A DNA stretch of 64,000 bases from Bacillus_BA fengqiuensis (GTDB lineage Bacteria; Bacillota; Bacilli; Bacillales; Bacillaceae_H): NCBI GenBank assembly GCA_030813035.1, contig JAUSTV010000005.1; one strand, 5' to 3'. This document shows, piece after piece, positions 1 through 8,334 of the stretch (position 1 is its first letter; every line of letters begins with the position of its first letter). The notes below the pieces were generated by a model. The model saw nothing but the letters and a program-made list of their open reading frames with translations. It was not told the DNA's origin and did not search any database. The translations under genes and the position numbers were made by a program.

Positions 1-1897
1 CATAGCGAGAGATAATCGTTTCACGATCCAAAGTAGACAATGTATCCTGATCTCCGTCCGCGTTGTATAAGTTATTTAAGGCAATGCGGAAGACCGCTGA
101 TAAAGCACCTGCTGTCATTGGGTTATATTTCATTTCATCTTTACTCGTGTAATATAAATTCGTTTCTTTATCGAGCATCTTCTCATCCATCGCCTGGTAA
201 AGTTCACGGGCAGCATCACGGTACTTCATTTCTTTCGTTGCTAAAAATGCTGCAGTCAAGCCTCTGATCGCTCCTAGTTGAGCATCTAGCGTTGGCTCAC
301 TGTCGTCCTGGCCTTTTCCGATCGTATAGCCGTTTGCAACAAGACCGTCTTCACGTATTAGCTCGTTTAAAATAAAGTCAGCTTGCTTTTGAATCATTGC
401 CAGCGCCCGCTTGCCTTCTTCTGTTCCCAAACCTTTTGCATCTTCGCCGTTTGCATATCCAACGGGAAGACCGTCAATGGCGCGCTGGAACATGCGAAGT
501 GCTTCCGTTGTATAGCCCGCCTGGAATGTATCGACATGAGTTCCTTGCGATTTTCCATCATGTTCATCGATAAAAGCTCCCGCTTCATTGTTAAAGTGCA
601 TGGCATCAATATTTTTAAACACTTGCAGCAATACATCTCGGTTCACTGAATACGGATCAGATGCTTTTACATCGTTCGCAGCGGAACTGTCCACATTTTC
701 TTTGGCTGCGCTAGGAAATGGTTTGCCGTCAAAAACCGCTAAAAACGCCGAGTTTTGCGCTTTGTTTTCAGGACGCTGGTCGGTCATGCCGTAAAATTCG
801 GATGCCGGCCATAACATGAGCCACTGGTCTTGCAGCATGCTTCGTGTATCTTTCACAGCTAATTGCTTGGCATTTGGCACCTGTTCATTCCCGTCTTCGA
901 TGACTTCAATTTCGTGCGGCAAGTAAACAAGACCATTAGTCGGATTGTATCGGCTTCCAGTACCTGCCGTCAGCTGCTTACCGGCTGCATCGTAAAATAA
1001 TCCGTCTCTGATAAAATTCAGCTTGTTCCAGATTTGTTCAGTCAGAATCGCTCCCTGCATCCCATCAGCCGAACTTACCCCTAACGCGATGTTTGCATCA
1101 TCATCATCTTTCGGTGATGCCGCTTCAAGTTCTTCATCGCTGTCTACTTTATGCAGCCCTCCCATAAAGTCTCCAGCCCAAAGCGCTTGTTTCAAGAAGG
1201 TTGCTCCGTAAGCAGACGGATTTAACTTTTTGTCCATCTTTGCCCGATCCCAGCGCAGCGTTTTAAAATCTACCTGATAAATTGGGACATAGGAGTCATC
1301 ATCATTTTGGGCATAAACGTTCGTATCCACTTTTTGTATGTAGTGCGGGTCACCTGAGGAATATTCAATTAACGTTGGAAACATATTCATAAACAGCTCA
1401 TCTTTTGGATAACCGACACTGTCTGCCAGTTCATAAAAGCGTTCACCCAGCACAGTCGGTGTGTCTTTCCCTGTTTTCTTCGCTAATTCTGCAACTGCCG
1501 GACCGTGGATCAAATGCAAGCCAAGACCGGATTTTTCCGTTACTTCATACATCGCTTCCTCTGAGTATTCGTACGATTCAACCCCTGCCGTATAGTCAAA
1601 TTTAGACGGTTGATCGAGTTTTCTTACATCCAGAACATCCAAATCCAAGCCCATCCCTTCTACTAAAGGTTCGCCTGAAAGCTCAAATTCTGCATACGCA
1701 AACATATTGCCGGCTGTATCAAACGTATAATCTGTCACAGGAACAGATACGTTGCTTTTTTCTGTTCTTGTTTCCGTTTTCGTTTCTGCTTTTGTATCTT
1801 CTTTTGCCGTTGTTTTCTCGTTTGAGCAAGCGCTCGTTAATAAAAGTGATGAAGCCAATGCAACTGTTGTCATCACTTTCCATGGTTGCGTTTTCAT
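1..1897 (-). CDS. Fur-controlled lipoprotein, function unknown (3' end outside window)
   Basis: Translating the minus strand from ATG at 1897 gives 632 codons without a stop up to the window edge, so the C terminus is missing. The N terminus is a lipoprotein signal: MKTQPWK, a hydrophobic stretch, then the lipobox LTSAC with the lipidated Cys at residue 24. A Lys/Glu/Thr-rich linker follows, so the protein should be anchored on the outer face of the membrane. The rest is a soluble, acidic domain, with several Trp/Tyr-rich segments and late helical repeats (AAFLATKEMKYRDAARELYQ) that resemble alpha/alpha-barrel folds. I see no haem motif and no catalytic signature I can name. A Fur-type palindrome lies about 70 bp upstream, so the gene is probably induced by iron limitation and may act in surface iron acquisition; that role is inference. 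Confidence 0.8.
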   Translation of the reverse strand, partial: MKTQPWKVMTTVALASSLLLTSACSNEKTTAKEDTKAETKTETRTEKSNVSVPVTDYTFDTAGNMFAYAEFELSGEPLVEGMGLDLDVLDVRKLDQPSKFDYTAGVESYEYSEEAMYEVTEKSGLGLHLIHGPAVAELAKKTGKDTPTVLGERFYELADSVGYPKDELFMNMFPTLIEYSSGDPHYIQKVDTNVYAQNDDDSYVPIYQVDFKTLRWDRAKMDKKLNPSAYGATFLKQALWAGDFMGGLHKVDSDEELEAASPKDDDDANIALGVSSADGMQGAILTEQIWNKLNFIRDGLFYDAAGKQLTAGTGSRYNPTNGLVYLPHEIEVIEDGNEQVPNAKQLAVKDTRSMLQDQWLMLWPASEFYGMTDQRPENKAQNSAFLAVFDGKPFPSAAKENVDSSAANDVKASDPYSVNRDVLLQVFKNIDAMHFNNEAGAFIDEHDGKSQGTHVDTFQAGYTTEALRMFQRAIDGLPVGYANGEDAKGLGTEEGKRALAMIQKQADFILNELIREDGLVANGYTIGKGQDDSEPTLDAQLGAIRGLTAAFLATKEMKYRDAARELYQAMDEKMLDKETNLYYTSKDEMKYNPMTAGALSAVFRIALNNLYNADGDQDTLSTLDRETIISRY

Positions 1898-1965
1898 TAT
1901 AATTCGTTCCTTCCCTTCATTCATCATTCTATAACTGATATTAATTATGCTTTCTACACCTGCTC

Positions 1966-1996
1966 TTAATTGATAATAACAATTATTATCAATTAA
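1966..1996. promoter_or_regulatory. Fur box upstream of the lipoprotein gene
   Basis: The 31-bp site has 14-bp arms TTAATTGATAATAA and TTATTATCAATTAA around a 3-base centre. It contains the Fur 7-1-7 type core (TGATAAT ... ATTATCA). It lies 69-99 bp upstream of the lipoprotein start. Confidence 0.8.
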
Positions 1997-2093
1997 AAAT
2001 ATAGGTTAATTTACACATTCAATGTCATTCAACCTGCACATATGTATTTCATCTAGCTCCTCTAAAAAAGAGGCTAAAAGATGGGAAATGATG

Positions 2094-2867
2094 TTATTTT
2101 TGACGGATTAATGACTTTACATGATTTTCTTTTTCAACATGACTATTTTCATGATAGTAAGTTTCTTGAACATAAGTGATAAATTGTTCGATCCGCTCAT
2201 TTTGAGATGCATGAGCTTTTTCAACGGAACTCGCAATTTCGTTAATACCGTCTTGTAAAAGTGTCTTAAGATCATCTTGCGGTATGATTTCTTTTAATCT
2301 AGGAATCGTAAAATCTCTAGATTTGTTAATAGTTAAGTTCAATAAATGATCTAACTTGAAATATTGATCCAAGCTTAAACGATACATTTGTCTTCCACTT
2401 AGTAACAAACCAAATGCGCTTGTATAAAGGGTAAGGCTCATTACATTGATATTACCTGAAAGAAGAAAATTAATATGCATAAAGAGACAAGTCAGAATGG
2501 ATGGAAGTGTCATAAACCCTACGATGAGAAACAAACCGACCACCACCTGAACGATAGGAATGGTATAATTTAAAACCATCACTTGTTTAATAGCTGCCTC
2601 TTCAATGAAAAATTTATAAAAATCTGGTACATTGGGTTTATCTAATGCTTTCATTAAATAATCACTAAGCAATACTCCAGGTTGAGCAAACCATGAATGT
2701 CCTGAAGAACCTCCTTCACCTAAAATCTTCGTTGCTCCCGCTAAAAGCCACCCTATCCCAAAGAGAATACGCATTAAAACAACTAAAAACTGAAAGACAT
2801 GTTTCTTAAGGTAATTTTGATTTGTAGAATGTAATACATTCTCGACAACTACTTCATTTTGCATCAT
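2094..2867 (-). CDS. DoxX-like membrane protein, Fur-controlled
   Basis: The protein has 257 residues from the ATGATG at 2867, which follows an AGGAGG ribosome site. An upstream in-frame ATG at 2924 lies inside the Fur box and is unlikely to be the start. An N-terminal cytosolic stretch is followed by four hydrophobic segments: FLVVLMRILFGIGWLLAGATKIL, the YTIPIVQVVVGLFLIVGF region, a PSILTCLFMHINFLLSG helix and a TLYTSAFGLLLSGR helix. The GxGWLLAGxxKIL and NYTIPIVQ positions are typical of the DoxX/DoxD (thiosulfate:quinone oxidoreductase-like) superfamily. A long Lys/Glu/His-rich tail follows. The substrate cannot be told. The Fur palindrome directly in front of the gene points to iron-limited expression. 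Confidence 0.75.
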   Translation of the reverse strand: MMQNEVVVENVLHSTNQNYLKKHVFQFLVVLMRILFGIGWLLAGATKILGEGGSSGHSWFAQPGVLLSDYLMKALDKPNVPDFYKFFIEEAAIKQVMVLNYTIPIVQVVVGLFLIVGFMTLPSILTCLFMHINFLLSGNINVMSLTLYTSAFGLLLSGRQMYRLSLDQYFKLDHLLNLTINKSRDFTIPRLKEIIPQDDLKTLLQDGINEIASSVEKAHASQNERIEQFITYVQETYYHENSHVEKENHVKSLIRQK

Positions 2868-2906
2868 AAATTCCTCCTGAATATTTATAGAACGAGCAAA
2901 GTTAAA

Positions 2907-2925
2907 AATGATAATCATTATCATT
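2907..2925. promoter_or_regulatory. Consensus Fur box in front of the DoxX-like gene
   Basis: AATGATAAT-C-ATTATCATT is a perfect 9-1-9 palindrome matching the classical 19-bp Fur consensus closely. It lies about 40 bp upstream of the DoxX start on the minus strand. Confidence 0.88.
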
Positions 2926-3180
2926 AATTTGTAAGATGTCGTTATATTACAAAAAAAAACTTAAAAACTATTTAAAACAAAATTAAAAAAATTTAATATT
3001 TCACTCCGCTATTTAAGAGGTAATCTCCCCTGATTACTAATAGAGTTATTTATCTTTTTACATCATGAATTTCAAGAGGAAATGAACATGCTATCTAAAG
3101 AAGAAGAGTTTGTGTAAGTTGTTTTTTCAATGGAAATTATTACACGATTGACCAAATAAAAGTGTTCATCTAAGATATTA

Positions 3181-3219
3181 TTAACAACTCGATAATGATA
3201 ATCATTATCGAGTTGTTAA
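3181..3219. promoter_or_regulatory. 39-bp perfect palindrome with Fur core, upstream of a two-component system
   Basis: Two perfect 19-bp arms flank a single central A. The middle of the palindrome (GATAATGATAATCATTATC) is identical to the 19-bp consensus Fur box. The outer TTAACAACTC / GAGTTGTTAA arms extend it well beyond a normal Fur site. It ends 27 bp before the response-regulator start, where it would overlap the promoter or the 5' leader. Confidence 0.88.
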
Positions 3220-3246
3220 ATGAGTAAATTTGTCGGGGGAAATGGG

Positions 3247-3921
3247 ATGCGGTTACTATTGGTTGAAGACGAGACAAAAGTAGCACGTTTTATATCGCAA
3301 GGATTAAAAGAACACCACTATGTTGTAGATGTAGCGAACGATGGCGAAATGGCTTCTGAGCTTGCTTATGCAGAAGATTATGACCTTATCATTGTGGACC
3401 TTATGATTCCGAAAAAGAATGGGATGCGGTTAATTAAGGAACTAAGATTGAATGGAAAAAATGTTCCTATTCTTATTCTCAGTGCTAAAGATTCGGTGGT
3501 AGATAAAGTCGAGGGACTCGATTTAGGGGCAGATGATTATATGACAAAGCCATTTGCTTTTACGGAGTTATTAGCACGTATACGGAGCCTGTTAAGACGA
3601 AATCAAGAAAAGGCATCACCTTTTTTACAAGTAGCCGATCTGATGTTGAATCCTTCCACGAGAGAAGTGATACGAGGGGATCTCCATATTTTCCTTTCCA
3701 ATAAGGAATATGCCATTTTGGAATTTATGATGAGAAATGCCGGCAAGGCTTTGTCTCGAACCTTGATTCTAGAGCGTGTGTGGATGGATGCTTATAATAT
3801 AGGAACGAATGTGGTGGATGTCTATATTAATTACTTAAGGAATAAGATCGATAAAAACTTTGATTTAAAACTTATCCAAACAGTTTATAGTGTAGGTTAT
3901 ATGATCAAAGGAGAAGAATAA
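3247..3921 (+). CDS. OmpR-family response regulator
   Basis: The protein has 224 residues. I prefer the ATG at 3247 (MRLLLVEDE) because GGGGGA sits just in front of it, whereas the in-frame ATG at 3220 abuts the Fur palindrome and has no ribosome site. The receiver domain (residues 1-115) has the acidic pair VEDE, the phospho-acceptor Asp in DLIIVDLMIPKKNG, and the switch Lys in MTKPF. The C-terminal winged helix (about 125-222) ends in VYINYLRNKID, the OmpR/PhoB DNA-recognition type. The sensor kinase starts 6 bp after the stop, so the two form an operon. The Fur site in front suggests that iron limits its expression. Confidence 0.92.
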   Translation: MRLLLVEDETKVARFISQGLKEHHYVVDVANDGEMASELAYAEDYDLIIVDLMIPKKNGMRLIKELRLNGKNVPILILSAKDSVVDKVEGLDLGADDYMTKPFAFTELLARIRSLLRRNQEKASPFLQVADLMLNPSTREVIRGDLHIFLSNKEYAILEFMMRNAGKALSRTLILERVWMDAYNIGTNVVDVYINYLRNKIDKNFDLKLIQTVYSVGYMIKGEE

Positions 3922-3927
3922 GCCATC

Positions 3928-5325
3928 ATGAAGTTTTTAAAAAGTATTGGATGGAGAATTGCGATTTGGCATTCGATTATGCTGATGTTCATTTTATTCC
4001 TATTTAGCGCATTCTTATATATTACATTTTCTGATATGTTAACCAACAAAGTAGATTCGATGCTGGCCATAGAGGGAGGCACGATTGCCTATTTTATTGA
4101 ACAAGGGTATCCACCTTCCGAAATCGAACATTATATGAATGGGTTGCCTGTTTCAGCAGGAGTTAAAAAAGAAGAAATATACTGGCAAATCGAAAACGAC
4201 CAGGGCAAAGTCATCGCAGCCTCACAAAATCTGTACGGTCAACGCCTCAACGCCTCAGGAACTTTGAAGCAGATTGACGAAAGTATCTTTAGCTGGGATC
4301 CCGAGCTAAATGGAATACCACTTCGTGCGATGTCCCTGCCACAGATATCACAAAATAAATTAACATACAAAATTACGGTTGCTACATATGACAGGATACG
4401 GCATTTTGCCATCGATCAGTTGCGGAACATTATTATCATCTGCAATTTTGCATTCGTAGGAATTTCAATCGTGATGGGATGGATTATTTCAAGAAAAACA
4501 CTGCAGCCGATTCAGAAAATTATTACCGCTACAAATAACATTACGGCCACAAATTTGCATGACAGGCTGCCTATTGAAGGGCCGGACGATGAATTGCAGA
4601 GCTTATCTAAAACTCTTAATCATATGATTGATCGATTAGAAACCTCTTTTACTCAAATTCAGCAGTTTACTTCCGATGTCTCTCATGAACTCCGCACTTC
4701 CTTAACGATTATACGAGGAGAACTGGATGTTGCTTTAATTAAAAATAGATCAGAAGCGGAATATAAACGTGTCCTACATGCGGTTTTAGATGAAGTCATC
4801 TATTTATCTGATATGGTAGAAAAATTCTTATATTTATCGAGAAATACCTCTAATTCAAATCAGATAGATCGAAAAACAGTGGACGGAATGCTCTTATTCC
4901 AATCTATAAGGAATCATTTATTATCATTAGTTCTGAAAAAACAGATTGAATTGCATATTCAAATACCTGATCCATTCATTTTATACGGGGATGAAGATCT
5001 CTTGCGAAGATTATTTATTAACTTGATAGAAAATGCGCTTAAATACACCCCAGAAGGTGGAACAGTGGAAATCAAAGCGTGCCGTAAAGAAAAATTCATT
5101 CATATTGAAGTAATTGATTATGGGATCGGAATTCCAGAGGAACATTTGCCTTTTATTTTTCAGCGATTTTATCGTGTGGACGATTCCCGATCAAGAAGTC
5201 AAGGAGGAACCGGATTGGGGTTGTCTTTATGCAAATGGATTGTAGAGGTCCACGAAGGAATGATTGAGGTTCATAGTAAACCGGATGAAGGAACTAGAGT
5301 GATTGTAAAATTGCTTGCTAGTTAA
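3928..5325 (+). CDS. Sensor histidine kinase of the CusS/heavy-metal type
   Basis: The protein has 465 residues. Transmembrane helix 1 (about 10-33) is followed by an extracytoplasmic sensor of roughly 120 residues and transmembrane helix 2 (about 165-190). A HAMP domain (RKTLQPIQKII...) follows, then HisKA with the H-box SDVSHELRTSLTIIRGEL, and HATPase with N-box LFINLIENALKYTPEGG and G-boxes DYGIGIP and GGTGLGLS. The Pro that normally follows HELRT is Ser here (HELRTSL). Domain order and loop size fit the heavy-metal sensor subgroup (CusS/IrlS). The ligand is unknown, but the Fur sites around it make a metal plausible. It is co-transcribed with the response regulator. Confidence 0.9.
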   Translation: MKFLKSIGWRIAIWHSIMLMFILFLFSAFLYITFSDMLTNKVDSMLAIEGGTIAYFIEQGYPPSEIEHYMNGLPVSAGVKKEEIYWQIENDQGKVIAASQNLYGQRLNASGTLKQIDESIFSWDPELNGIPLRAMSLPQISQNKLTYKITVATYDRIRHFAIDQLRNIIIICNFAFVGISIVMGWIISRKTLQPIQKIITATNNITATNLHDRLPIEGPDDELQSLSKTLNHMIDRLETSFTQIQQFTSDVSHELRTSLTIIRGELDVALIKNRSEAEYKRVLHAVLDEVIYLSDMVEKFLYLSRNTSNSNQIDRKTVDGMLLFQSIRNHLLSLVLKKQIELHIQIPDPFILYGDEDLLRRLFINLIENALKYTPEGGTVEIKACRKEKFIHIEVIDYGIGIPEEHLPFIFQRFYRVDDSRSRSQGGTGLGLSLCKWIVEVHEGMIEVHSKPDEGTRVIVKLLAS

Positions 5326-5384
5326 TAAATATAACAATGAGATTCTGGTGCAAAAGTGAAGATATTAGACTAAAAAAATACTTA

Positions 5385-5424
5385 TAAACAGAAGGTGCCT
5401 CCTATACGAAGCACCTTCTGTTTA
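5385..5424. terminator. Hairpin after the two-component operon
   Basis: Perfect 14-bp stem TAAACAGAAGGTGC / GCACCTTCTGTTTA with a 12-base loop. The run of A on its left side would give a U-tract on the minus strand, so it could serve both convergent units. Confidence 0.7.
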
Positions 5425-5454
5425 CCTAATCTTGAATTCTCCCTCATCCGCTTA

Positions 5455-5501
5455 CTAGAAACGTGGACATGGTCACGTTTTGACCATGTCCACGTTTCTA
5501 G
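5455..5501. terminator. 21-bp perfect hairpin downstream of pdxS
   Basis: The arms CTAGAAACGTGGACATGGTCA and its exact complement flank a 5-base loop (CGTTT), 13 bp after the pdxS stop. A degenerate relative of the same sequence (GAAACGTCGGCATGG ... CCATGTCGACG) occurs at 15365-15416, so this is a small repeat family doing terminator work. Confidence 0.65.
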
Positions 5502-5513
5502 GTGGATATAAAA

Positions 5514-6398
5514 TTACCAGCCGCGCTCCTGCATGCGTTGAGTGCTGTCCAATGTGGAGATCTCAATCCCTTTCATGGCCGTTCCAAGACCTTTTGAAAG
5601 ATGGGCAATGAGCTCATAATCTTGGTAATGAGTTGTTGCTTCCACGATGGCTTTCGCATATTTTTCAGGGTTTTCCGATTTGAAGATTCCCGAACCGACG
5701 AAGACACCATCAGACCCAAGCTCCATCATCAATGCGGCATCAGCCGGAGTTGCGATCCCGCCTGCAGCAAAGTTCACAACAGGAAGACGCCCGGATTGTT
5801 TTATTTGTAATAAAAGCTCAAATGGTGCCTGCAAATTTTTCGCTTCTGTCATTAATTCATCTTCACTCATACTCGCAACTTTGCGAATTTGCGCTTGAAT
5901 AAGGCGCATATGACGGACTGCCTCGACAACATTCCCTGTGCCCGGTTCTCCTTTTGTCCGAAGCATGGATGCCCCTTCACCGACACGGCGAAGCGCTTCC
6001 CCAAGATTGCGGGCACCGCATACGAACGGCACTATGTATTTCCGTTTATCAAGATGATATTCTTCATCCGCAGGTGTCAGCACTTCACTTTCATCAATAT
6101 AATCGACCCCAAGCGCTTCTAAGACGCGCGCTTCCACAATATGTCCAATACGCGCCTTCGCCATAACCGGAATGGAAACTGCATTGACCACTTCCTCCAC
6201 AATCGTTGGATCTGCCATACGTGCTACTCCACCCGCAGCACGAATATCTGCCGGCACACGCTCAAGGGCCATAACAGCCACCGCACCTGCTTCTTCTGCG
6301 ATTTTCGCCTGTTCTGCATTGACAACGTCCATGATAACGCCGCCTTTTTGCATTTCTGCCATTCCACGTTTTACCACATCTGTCCCTACACTCTTCAT
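5514..6398 (-). CDS. pdxS: PdxS, PLP synthase lyase subunit (no pdxT beside it)
   Basis: The protein has 294 residues, the usual length. PdxS condenses ribose 5-phosphate, glyceraldehyde 3-phosphate and ammonia into pyridoxal 5'-phosphate in a dodecamer. Asp24, Lys81 (VMAKARIGH) and Lys149 (LRTKGEPGTG), the known catalytic residues, are all present. The family normally works with the glutaminase PdxT, encoded directly downstream. Here a strong hairpin follows the stop and no pdxT is in the window. The gene starts 23 bp after the PucR-like regulator and probably shares its transcript. It may be a second pdxS copy that runs on free ammonia or borrows PdxT from elsewhere; that is inference. The nearby EutB-like dehydratase is a PLP enzyme. 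Confidence 0.95.
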   Translation of the reverse strand: MKSVGTDVVKRGMAEMQKGGVIMDVVNAEQAKIAEEAGAVAVMALERVPADIRAAGGVARMADPTIVEEVVNAVSIPVMAKARIGHIVEARVLEALGVDYIDESEVLTPADEEYHLDKRKYIVPFVCGARNLGEALRRVGEGASMLRTKGEPGTGNVVEAVRHMRLIQAQIRKVASMSEDELMTEAKNLQAPFELLLQIKQSGRLPVVNFAAGGIATPADAALMMELGSDGVFVGSGIFKSENPEKYAKAIVEATTHYQDYELIAHLSKGLGTAMKGIEISTLDSTQRMQERGW

Positions 6399-6421
6399 AA
6401 GTTTTTCCCTCCAAATTTTTT

Positions 6422-8131
6422 CTATCTTTGTTTGACTATTTCTTCAGATAAACCCATTTTCCAAGTCTTAATACTTAAATCCAATAAAAACAAATCGTCC
6501 GGATCAATGAGAGAAAGCCCTGTCAGCGATTCGACCTTTCTTAAGCGATACAGCAGAGATTGCCTATGTAAATTCAACGACCTTGCCGTTTGGCTTACAT
6601 TTCCATGACATTGATTGTACGCACTAAATGTACCGATTAAATCCATATTACGCTGCTCATCGTATTCAACCAATGGTTCAATCGTTGACATGATGACTTC
6701 TTTCATATCTTTATTTTTCGCAAGACTTAAGAGCACCCGATCAACGCGCGTATTCTCAAACATCATGCGATGGCCGCTTCCTTTTTTTCGTCTGCCGATA
6801 TTTAAAGCGACTTCTGCGTTTTGACAACTTTCGCTAAATCCATCGACACCTTCACGGTAATTTCCGATTCCCCAAGATATGACGACTTCCGGTAGCAGAT
6901 TTGTTAAACGCCGTTCCACAAGATCCAAAAAGTTGGCAGCGTTCTCATTACTCTTATCTACCGAAATTTCAAGGAAGATCAGTAATTTTTCTCCCTGATA
7001 TGTCATCATGACTTCTCTTTTCAAAGACTGTGCCGCATAGAAAATTTCCTCTTCAATATAGCGAATCATATTGTCAAGCCAATGCTCAAACGAGTCATCA
7101 TCTTGTTTCCTTTTTCGAAAAAGAGTTTTTAAGTTTTCCGGAAAACCGACAATACAAATATAAGGAAGCTTGATATTGTACCCCAGCAATTTCGCTCTTG
7201 AATTTGCTTGATCCCAAGAAAGAAACTCTCCTCTTGCCAGCTCCTGTACAAAATCACTACGAAGACGCATTTTTGTATCCTCAATGGCATTTTTACGTGA
7301 AAGCCAGAGGGCTATCGTTGTCGCTGAATGTTCTAACACATTGACCCGGTATTGTGTTAAAAATGATTCTGCAGATATATCAGGCGGCAATAGCACAAAT
7401 AAATAACCTTGTGCATCCCCTAATACTTGCAGCACCGGCAGCTGGAGCATGAATCGATCTTCCAGTTCAATAATTTGAAATTTTTGAAACATTGGATCAT
7501 GCGTCAGTGTTACTGCCTTTCTTGATGGGATCATTCCCTGTATCACATAGTCTTTCCATTTCTCTGTCAGATCCGAATTATGGCTGCTCTTTTCTTGAAT
7601 CGTTCCCGTCCGATCTGTAATGACAATCGGGCATCCAACATGCCTTTCGATAAACCTGGAAATATGGCTAAGATCGGTCTCTTTTAAAATTAACTTTAAA
7701 AGCTCCTGCTGTACTTTCTCTGATTTTTCCCGTTCTTTATAATCAATACCGTTTAATTCCCTCATGACATCTTCAATGATATCGGCAAAGCGGACTTCCC
7801 ATGGAATTTCGATAATCACCAAGCTTTTCTTCTCCGCTAATTCAATCACTTCTCTTGGAATATCATATACATAACGCCCTAAAGCAATCATAAGCGCTGA
7901 CGCTTCTGATTCAGCAATGTCTTGTACAAATTGTTTAAATAATTCGAGGTCATGACCGCATCCAATAGCCGTACTCAATACAACCTCATTTTTGCGAACA
8001 AAATTTTCGACAGGCATTTCCATCGCAGAAATCTATTGAACATGTCGCTCATTCAGTAACTGCTTCCCTGTTCTCACCCTTGCATTTTTCATCACATCGA
8101 ATTTTAAAACGTTCCCTATTGCTAACTTCAT
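6422..8131 (-). pseudogene. PucR-family regulator interrupted by an in-frame amber codon
   Basis: A GAGGGGGG ribosome site precedes ATG at 8131, giving MKLAIGNVLKFDVMKN..., the typical start of a PucR N-terminal domain. Codon 33 is TAG (8033-8035), after ERHVQ and before ISAMEMPVENF. The frame then stays open for 536 codons to 6422. The rest is intact: PucR domain, a middle GGDEF-like region, and the C-terminal PucR helix-turn-helix (GNVSQTARSLNLHRQSLLYRLRKVE). Family members usually have a Trp or another sense codon at that spot (WVSxxE). A shorter protein could begin at the ATG at 8023, but no ribosome site is visible there. The gene therefore looks recently disabled, or is read through, or holds a sequencing error. 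Relatives control purine or amino-acid catabolism. Confidence 0.75.
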
Positions 8132-8334
8132 GTTGCCCCCCTCGACCGTTAAAAATTCAAACTATAAAAATACTACTATATATAGCAAAACACAAAAAAT
8201 GGATATCGTCTACTATTTTTGCTATATTCAGATAATATTGATAGAAACAAAAAGTCAGACCGTACAATATGAGGGCAGTGACAACCTTCACTTGGAGAGG
8301 ATTTCTTCCTTCCTCACGATGATAGAAACATTAT
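8132..8334. other. Intergenic region between the PucR-like gene and aspA
   Basis: AT-rich spacer of about 200 bp with no convincing gene. A small plus-strand open frame overlaps the aspA end and has no family resemblance. It presumably holds the PucR-pdxS promoter. Confidence 0.5.

Noticed and set aside
3084..3116. Very short frame (MNMLSKEEEFV) after an AGAGGAAA-type site
   Set aside because: Eleven codons with no conserved context; it could be a leader peptide but nothing supports it.
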